From contig JAICQW010000050.1 of the NCBI GenBank assembly GCA_025937665.1, positions 1-10,812 of the forward strand: DNA of 10,812 nt. Direction: 5' to 3'. The notes below the pieces were generated by a model that was not told where the DNA came from, searched no databases, and was given only the letters and a program-made list of their open reading frames with translations. Origin of the DNA: Nitrososphaeraceae archaeon. GTDB lineage: Archaea > Thermoproteota > Nitrososphaeria > Nitrososphaerales > Nitrososphaeraceae. Below are positions 5,789 to 10,812 of this stretch, piece by piece; positions within the stretch are counted from its first letter, which is position 1; each line of letters opens with the position of its first letter. Made by a program: the position numbers and the translations under genes.

Positions 5789-8062
5789 ATGAAAAACAAT
5801 TTTCACACAATGAGCAGGTTTTGCCAACTGCCATTTCGAAAATCAATTTTACTAATAGAAATAACAATCATCACAATTGTCACAATTTCTGTACTATGTC
5901 AATGCCAGTTTCTAATGGACAGTAACTTTGCGCATGCATCTTTGGATACCACAAGTTTACCTGATTTCAATTTCGCTGCAGTGGGGGATTGGGGCTGTAC
6001 TCAGATGGCAAATAATACGGTAAAAAACATTCTTTACAAGAATCCAGAGCTTGTTCTTGGATTAGGTGACTATTCATATGAGGATAAGGCGGACTGTTGG
6101 CTTAGATTGACAGATCCTATGGATCATAAAATGAAGATAGCAATAGGAAATCATGATCATCAGGTGTATCTAAATAGTACAAACCCATTTCCATCTACTT
6201 CTCTTTTGCAACAGTATATGAGTCATTTCAACCTCACCAGACAGTTTTACTCTTTTGATTATCAGAATGTTCACTTCGTTGCCATATCAACTGAAATTCC
6301 ATTTGAGCGTGGTTCGGATCAATATAAGTTTGTGAACAGTAATTTAAAAAAAGCAGCTTCTGATCCTAATATTAATTGGATTGTTGTGTATTACCACAAA
6401 TTGGCGTATACATCTCCAGCTTTTTTGAATTCCTTACCTGAATTTAGAAACGTATATCATCCATTATTTGAAAAATATGATGTCGATCTTGTTCTACAGG
6501 GTCACAGTCATAATTATCAAAGAACCTTTCCCGTAATATATAATACCAGAACTCCTCTTGAACCATTTGTTACGGATGTCGAGATGAATAGTTATTTAAA
6601 TCCGGTAGGACAAGTATTTGCGACAGTTGGAACGGGAGGTGCTCCAGATGTACATAATTTTACAGCGCCACCAAGTAACTTTACGGCTGTCCAATTTAAG
6701 GCATTTGGATTTCTCAATATCGACGTTCTTAACAATGGTACCATCCTTGAAGGAAATTTTTACGAAAATGATGGTGCAATCAGAGACCACTTTAGAATAA
6801 TAAAAGTAAATAGTAACAAGGAAAAAAGTACCTCCTCATCCTCCTCATCATCTGCTCCTTTGGAACCTACACTAAAAAGTCTCAATAACAATAAATTTAC
6901 GATAGAACCCTACATTAAGGGACTTAGACAACCAACAGATATGGCATTTCTTGGTCCAGGAGACATCCTCGTAACCGAGAAACGTAACGGAACTGTACAA
7001 AGAATCGTTAATGGCCAAATGTTAGGACAACCATTACTTGATGTTAACGTTTCAAACAAATCCGAAAGGGGACTCTTAGGGATTTCAATTTTAAAAGCAG
7101 AAAACGCCACAACCTATGTTTTTTTGTACTACACCGAGAGCAAATATGACGGAAGCGATATTTGTCCTAGACCAACATATTGTATCCCTGGAACAGAACC
7201 AATTGGTAATCGTCTATATCGGTATGAGCTAACGAAGGATGGCACTAAGCTAGTAAATCCAAGGTTGCTACTAGACTTGCCAGGAACACCCGGTCCTGCC
7301 CATAATGGCGGCAAAATGGTTATTGATAGTAACCAAAATATATTCTTGGTTATTGGAGACGTAATGAAAAACGAGACACGAACTCAAAACTTCCGCAACG
7401 GTACCGAACCAGATGGGACAGGTGGAGTACTGAAATTTGACCTGCGCGGCAACTCATCAGAAAAAGGCCTTCTACGCAACTATACAATAAACATGTACTA
7501 TGCCTATGGGATACGTAACAGTTTTGGGTTAGATATTGATACAGTAACTGGAAATTTATGGGATACTGAAAACGGCCCTGAATATGGAGACGAGATAAAT
7601 CTGATTAAACCTGGATTTAACAGTGGTTGGAAGTATATACAAGGAATATGGGAACACAAAGCAGGAAAACCCCAAAATGTCTCTTTAATTCCAGATAAAC
7701 TGGAAGATTTTGGCGGAATTGGAAACTACAGTGAACCTGAATTTACTTTCTTTAATACAGTTGGAGTGACTGCATTAAAATTTTTTGATTCGGATAAATT
7801 CGGATTAGAATATGAAAATGATCTTTTTGTCAGTGATATTAAAAATGGTAATATTTATCATTTTAATTTAGATGAGGATAGACAAAGGTTGGAACTAGAG
7901 GCAAATCTATCTGACAAAATAGCCAACACGCCTGACGAGTTAGATAAAGTCAAATTTGCAGGAGGTTTTTCCGGAATATCTGACTTAGAAGTTGGACCTG
8001 AGGGATATTTATACGCCCTTTCATATGGTAATGGAACGATCTACAGAATCCTCCCAAAGTAA
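5789..8062 (+). CDS. Exported purple-acid-phosphatase-like metallophosphoesterase fused to a PQQ-type glucose/sorbosone dehydrogenase domain
   Basis: The protein has 757 residues from ATG 5789. The frame opens at TTG 5741, but that gives no better start. A hydrophobic signal/anchor is at ~17-38. Residues ~58-338 are a metallophosphoesterase with all five purple-acid-phosphatase motifs: GDWG (66-69), GDYSY (93-97), GNHD (120-123), VVYYH (199-203) and GHSHNYQR (238-245). This suggests an active phosphate-monoester hydrolase. A serine-rich linker (~347-355) leads to a GSDH (PF07995-like) six-bladed propeller (~374-757). That domain has AHNGGK (504-509), YGIRNSFG (573-580), ENGPEYGDEINL (594-605, resembling the calcium-site loop) and FAGGFSGISDLEVGPEG (723-739). 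Soluble PQQ glucose dehydrogenases oxidise aldoses at a His/Arg-lined PQQ site, and H505 and R576-N577 appear to correspond. Cofactor and substrate are unproven. About 18 N-X-S/T sequons fit an exterior location. The previous gene ends 49 bp upstream. Confidence 0.88.
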   Translation: MKNNFHTMSRFCQLPFRKSILLIEITIITIVTISVLCQCQFLMDSNFAHASLDTTSLPDFNFAAVGDWGCTQMANNTVKNILYKNPELVLGLGDYSYEDKADCWLRLTDPMDHKMKIAIGNHDHQVYLNSTNPFPSTSLLQQYMSHFNLTRQFYSFDYQNVHFVAISTEIPFERGSDQYKFVNSNLKKAASDPNINWIVVYYHKLAYTSPAFLNSLPEFRNVYHPLFEKYDVDLVLQGHSHNYQRTFPVIYNTRTPLEPFVTDVEMNSYLNPVGQVFATVGTGGAPDVHNFTAPPSNFTAVQFKAFGFLNIDVLNNGTILEGNFYENDGAIRDHFRIIKVNSNKEKSTSSSSSSSAPLEPTLKSLNNNKFTIEPYIKGLRQPTDMAFLGPGDILVTEKRNGTVQRIVNGQMLGQPLLDVNVSNKSERGLLGISILKAENATTYVFLYYTESKYDGSDICPRPTYCIPGTEPIGNRLYRYELTKDGTKLVNPRLLLDLPGTPGPAHNGGKMVIDSNQNIFLVIGDVMKNETRTQNFRNGTEPDGTGGVLKFDLRGNSSEKGLLRNYTINMYYAYGIRNSFGLDIDTVTGNLWDTENGPEYGDEINLIKPGFNSGWKYIQGIWEHKAGKPQNVSLIPDKLEDFGGIGNYSEPEFTFFNTVGVTALKFFDSDKFGLEYENDLFVSDIKNGNIYHFNLDEDRQRLELEANLSDKIANTPDELDKVKFAGGFSGISDLEVGPEGYLYALSYGNGTIYRILPK
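6828..6855 (+). repeat. Serine-codon microsatellite in interdomain linker
   Basis: A run of TCC/TCA/TCT codons encodes seven consecutive serines (STSSSSSSSAP) exactly between the phosphatase and dehydrogenase domains. It acts as a flexible linker and may vary in length by slippage. Confidence 0.7.
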
Positions 8063-8174
8063 TGTGATAGACACGCCAATAATTAATAAAAGAATAAATT
8101 TAATAAACTTCGTTTTTTATTCGAGTTTCGCGGAATAGGATCATTTGGTTAGATTAATTTATTAATAGGTGCTA
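8063..8174. terminator. Convergent intergenic region with T tracts on both strands
   Basis: The + strand fusion gene and the - strand Kelch gene converge here. A T6 run at 8113-8118 suits + strand termination. The A-rich stretch 8080-8107 reads as a T-rich tract on the - strand and suits the opposite direction. No clear GC-rich hairpin is present, as is usual for archaeal termination. Confidence 0.45.
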
Positions 8175-9194
8175 TCAATTGGGAACAAAAATCTCATTTG
8201 CATTTGTGGCACTTTTCGAAGATTGATTAGTCTTACCCCCTATAGCATATATCTTGCCCTCTAAATCCACTGCATCAAGACCGAGGCGAGCGGTGGGCAT
8301 TTCTGGTTCGACAGACCAACTATCGGATTTGGGATTATATTTTTCAAGCGTATTAAAACTTCCTATGATTTTCTCCCCGCCCATAACATAAACATTTCCC
8401 TCAACGGTAACAGCTGCCACTCCGCTCCTCTCAGTTGGCATGGGTTCAAGCTCTATCCAGCTGTCATTCTTTGGATCATATTTTTGATTGGTGTTAAGAC
8501 TAGAAAACACTTCGGTAACTCTACCACCTACGACAAGTATCTTTCCATCAACTAAGGTAGAGGAAATATGGTGTCTGGCTGTAGGCATGGGATCTTTTTC
8601 TGTCCATGAGTCGGTTTTCGGATCATATGCTTCGGTGGTACTTAGCGCTCCAGAATTGTCTCCAGAACTTCCACCAATAGCATACAGTATTCCTTCAACG
8701 AATTGGGACGTTAAACCAGCTCGCGCAGTAGGCATAGTTTCTCCCACTTGCCATGACTTTGTTTCTGGGTCATATATGAATAATTGAGGAGTTGGAATCC
8801 TGTGTTCAAGGAAGCCTCCAACTAGGTAAAGCTTGTTCTCATATGAGGCAAGTGCTGAATGATCCAATGCAACTGGTAAAGAACTCTCAAGATCCCATTC
8901 TCCAGATTTTGGATCGTATACAAACAATGTGTCCAAGAGGTCACCATTTTCGTCCTGGCCACCAGCTACGTATATTTTTCCATTCAAAACTGTTGCTGAG
9001 ACTTCAAATACGGATCTAGGCATATTGGTCCCTGTAGTCCAATGAGGACCCAATGTAGAACTTACGGTAGTGGTTTGCAGATTTAAAAAAACAGTTACCA
9101 TAGAACAAGTAATAATCAGTACTAAAATGAGGATACCATTTGGCATAATACGAACTTTATACTTTCGGGTATATATAGGACTCTTGAAAAACAT
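8175..9194 (-). CDS. Exported Kelch-repeat beta-propeller protein
   Basis: The protein has 339 residues from ATG 9194, or 323 from ATG 9146. A hydrophobic signal/anchor segment (~20-38) precedes six Kelch repeats of about 48 residues starting near residues 58, 106, 154, 203, 252 and 299. Each carries the MPTAR-type start, a GG pair after two hydrophobic strands (for example IYVAGG, LYLVGG, LYAIGG) and a YDP...W ending. The sixth repeat stops at EIFVPN without its W strand, while HWTTGT just after the signal segment looks like the missing strand. This fits a closed six-bladed propeller with molecular-velcro closure. Kelch propellers are usually binding scaffolds, though galactose-oxidase-like enzymes also use this fold; no catalytic Cys/Tyr set was seen. 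The ligand is unknown. A TATA box inside the longer reading frame favours the 9146 start, but the basic residues RKYKVR before the TM segment favour 9194. Confidence 0.87.
   Translation of the reverse strand: MFFKSPIYTRKYKVRIMPNGILILVLIITCSMVTVFLNLQTTTVSSTLGPHWTTGTNMPRSVFEVSATVLNGKIYVAGGQDENGDLLDTLFVYDPKSGEWDLESSLPVALDHSALASYENKLYLVGGFLEHRIPTPQLFIYDPETKSWQVGETMPTARAGLTSQFVEGILYAIGGSSGDNSGALSTTEAYDPKTDSWTEKDPMPTARHHISSTLVDGKILVVGGRVTEVFSSLNTNQKYDPKNDSWIELEPMPTERSGVAAVTVEGNVYVMGGEKIIGSFNTLEKYNPKSDSWSVEPEMPTARLGLDAVDLEGKIYAIGGKTNQSSKSATNANEIFVPN
9170..9177 (-). promoter_or_regulatory. TATA box of the Kelch gene
   Basis: The perfect TATATATA is centred 27-28 nt upstream of the in-frame ATG at 9146 on the - strand. 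This matches archaeal TATA-to-start spacing for a leaderless mRNA. No comparable box was found at the right distance from ATG 9194. Confidence 0.5.
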
Positions 9195-9370
9195 AGACTT
9201 GATAGAATCTCACTGAAAAAACTCTGACTTTATTGTTTGATGACTCGTTTGGCGTGTAGAATTAGAAGAATTTTAAGGACTTGCTTGCTTGGTCGTTACA
9301 ACAAAGTATGTCCTGGAATTTGGTATGGTAATAAGGACTATAGTCAAATAATTACGAAATGATCTTTGAA
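9195..9370 (-). other. Gap between SMC stop and Kelch start
   Basis: This 176-bp stretch has no credible gene. On the - strand a T6 run (plus-strand A6 at 9216-9221) could terminate the SMC transcript. A 10-bp palindrome GACTATAGTC lies at 9336-9345, just after the SMC stop; it is too short to assign a role. No tRNA or other RNA gene was recognised. Confidence 0.35.
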
Positions 9371-10812
9371 TTATTCTGATGCTTTTATCTGCGCTAGAGG
9401 TACTTTGTCTGGATTTTTGTAATGAACAATCTGAGAGGCACCGGCTTTTGGATATATTCCAAATATTTGCGAGGCTTTCGCCACAGTCGATTCCTTCAGG
9501 GTTACCATGAGGATTTGACTTCCTTCTGATCTATCCACCATGATTTTTGATAATCTTTCCGTATTCTGGGCATCAAGATGCGCATCAACTTCATCCATGA
9601 GGTAAAATGGTGATGGTTTTAGAGATTGGAGTGCCAGCAAAAAGACTGTTGCTGCCATTGTCTTCTCCCCGCCAGAAAGGGCAGTGGATTCTCTTGGTGG
9701 TTTTCCCTGGAATTGGACTAGATAAGATAGACCACCCGAAAAAATATCTTCATTCTCGATTTGAAGGTAGGCAGATCCACCAGTTATATCGGCAAAAGTC
9801 TTTCTAATATCTTCGTCCACTTTTTTGAATGCGTCCATAAAGACGTCCTTCTTTTCTTTATCGATTTCACTAATAAACAAGACAATAGCATTTCTTTCAT
9901 TTTCAAGGTAATTCTTTCGGGAGGACATATCCCTATAACCATTTATTATCTCAACATATGCTTCATGGGCACGTAAATTAAGTCTGGTCTTCAATTCGTC
10001 ATATTCTTTTGTTAATTCTGATATCAGCAAGTCTACACTAACAATCTCAGTTTCCAAGAGTTCCTTAAATCCTAACCACGTCAAATCATTCGTTGCTTGA
10101 TTCTCTTGAGCTGTGAAATTAGAAATATCCTTCTTAATTGCAATTGATTCTTTTTCAATTCCGTTTATCTCCCTATACAGCTGCCTTTCTTTCTCGTCTA
10201 GGGATTTTATCTGCTTTTCATAGTTTTGTAATATAGAATAAGAATCGCCAGACACATCAATAATTTTTTGTTCCTCTTCTCGAAGACCTATTAATTCTTT
10301 TTCTAATTGTACGAGTCTTTGAGAAGCTGATTCATATTGATCTTGTCTTTCTATCTTTTCTCTTTGAAGACTTTCTCTTTCATTAGAAATCTCGTTTTTT
10401 CTTTCAGTAGACGAAGCTATCTCATTTTCAAGTGACTTTATTGAAGTAATAATTTCTCTATGTCCTATCTCATTGTTCTCAATTTTTCTCAGAACTTCGG
10501 ACTTTTTCTCTGTTAGTTCAGATAGTTCATTATCAATTTTATCATCGACCATTGATTGAAGTCTTGTCATATATTTTGCAATAGAAGAAGAAATGATTGT
10601 GTCTCTTTTTTTGGTTCTGACCAGTTCTGCTTCGCTTGTATTAATTTCTTCTGAAAGATACTTGTTCATGGATTCTATTTTTTCAATTTCAGTCTTTAAA
10701 CTCAAACTGACATCGCGTAAGTGATTAACATTAATACTATTTTCTGAAACAAGTTTTTCTAATTCTACGACATACATTTCCTTGTCTGAAATTTCGCTGT
10801 TAATCCTATTCA
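9371..10812 (-). CDS. smc: Chromosome segregation ATPase SMC (C-terminal part, runs off the right edge)
   Basis: The frame stays open past the ATG at 10777 to the window edge, so that ATG is internal and about 480 C-terminal residues are seen of a usual ~1,180. SMC dimers form the ring-shaped condensin core that organises and segregates the chromosome in the cytoplasm. Counting from ATG 10777, a long heptad-like coiled coil rich in Glu/Lys (~1-310) leads into the C-terminal half of the ABC head. The ABC signature is TALSGGEKTM (365-374, codons 9653-9685), Walker B FYLMDEVD (391-398) and the D-loop AHLDAQN (399-405). The tail is QILMVTLKES...YPKAGASQIVHY. The hinge, N-terminal coil and Walker A lie outside. 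No scpA or scpB follows; the next gene is the Kelch gene, 176 bp downstream on the same strand. All key head motifs look intact. Confidence 0.93.
   Translation of the reverse strand, partial: NRINSEISDKEMYVVELEKLVSENSINVNHLRDVSLSLKTEIEKIESMNKYLSEEINTSEAELVRTKKRDTIISSSIAKYMTRLQSMVDDKIDNELSELTEKKSEVLRKIENNEIGHREIITSIKSLENEIASSTERKNEISNERESLQREKIERQDQYESASQRLVQLEKELIGLREEEQKIIDVSGDSYSILQNYEKQIKSLDEKERQLYREINGIEKESIAIKKDISNFTAQENQATNDLTWLGFKELLETEIVSVDLLISELTKEYDELKTRLNLRAHEAYVEIINGYRDMSSRKNYLENERNAIVLFISEIDKEKKDVFMDAFKKVDEDIRKTFADITGGSAYLQIENEDIFSGGLSYLVQFQGKPPRESTALSGGEKTMAATVFLLALQSLKPSPFYLMDEVDAHLDAQNTERLSKIMVDRSEGSQILMVTLKESTVAKASQIFGIYPKAGASQIVHYKNPDKVPLAQIKASE

Noticed and set aside
8488..9019. 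Plus-strand reading frames opposite the Kelch gene
   Set aside because: They lie within the strongly supported Kelch coding region and show no recognisable domain.
9336..9345. Palindrome GACTATAGTC as an operator or terminator stem
   Set aside because: Ten bases with no loop, no T tract and no second copy; this can occur by chance in AT-rich DNA.

Overview
The window most likely comes from an ammonia-oxidising archaeon (Thaumarchaeota/Nitrososphaeria, possibly a soil lineage such as Nitrososphaera or Nitrosocosmicus). This is an inference from several signs: AT-rich DNA, little sign of Shine-Dalgarno sequences, TATA-like boxes placed for leaderless transcripts, exported proteins dense in N-X-S/T sequons, and a LamG-interrupted phosphoesterase that I associate from memory with this group. 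No rRNA, tRNA, CRISPR array or transposase was seen.

Left part (1-5739, + strand). The window opens inside a large modular surface protein of LamG and bacterial Ig-like repeats; its 5' end is outside. After a 179-bp gap comes a GT39-type membrane glycosyltransferase. Only 4 bp later starts a membrane-anchored protein whose phosphoesterase-superfamily (PF04185) domain is interrupted by a LamG domain. Its expected catalytic residues look substituted, so it may be a pseudoenzyme.

Middle (5789-8062, + strand). A long exported protein fuses a purple-acid-phosphatase-like metallophosphoesterase, with all five metal motifs intact, to a PQQ-type glucose/sorbosone dehydrogenase-like beta-propeller through a serine-rich linker. 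It probably follows the previous two genes in one cluster, although a TATA-like site just before it could allow separate expression.

Right part (8175-10812, - strand). Convergent to that cluster are an exported six-bladed Kelch propeller protein and, upstream of it, the C-terminal third or so of an SMC chromosome-segregation ATPase that runs off the right edge.

Together, five of the six genes look like cell-envelope or extracellular functions: carbohydrate binding, glycosylation, phosphate-ester hydrolysis, sugar oxidation and a propeller scaffold. SMC is an ordinary housekeeping neighbour. The most notable points are the LamG insertion into a degenerate phosphoesterase, the phosphatase-sugar dehydrogenase fusion, and the LamG subtype shared between neighbouring genes.
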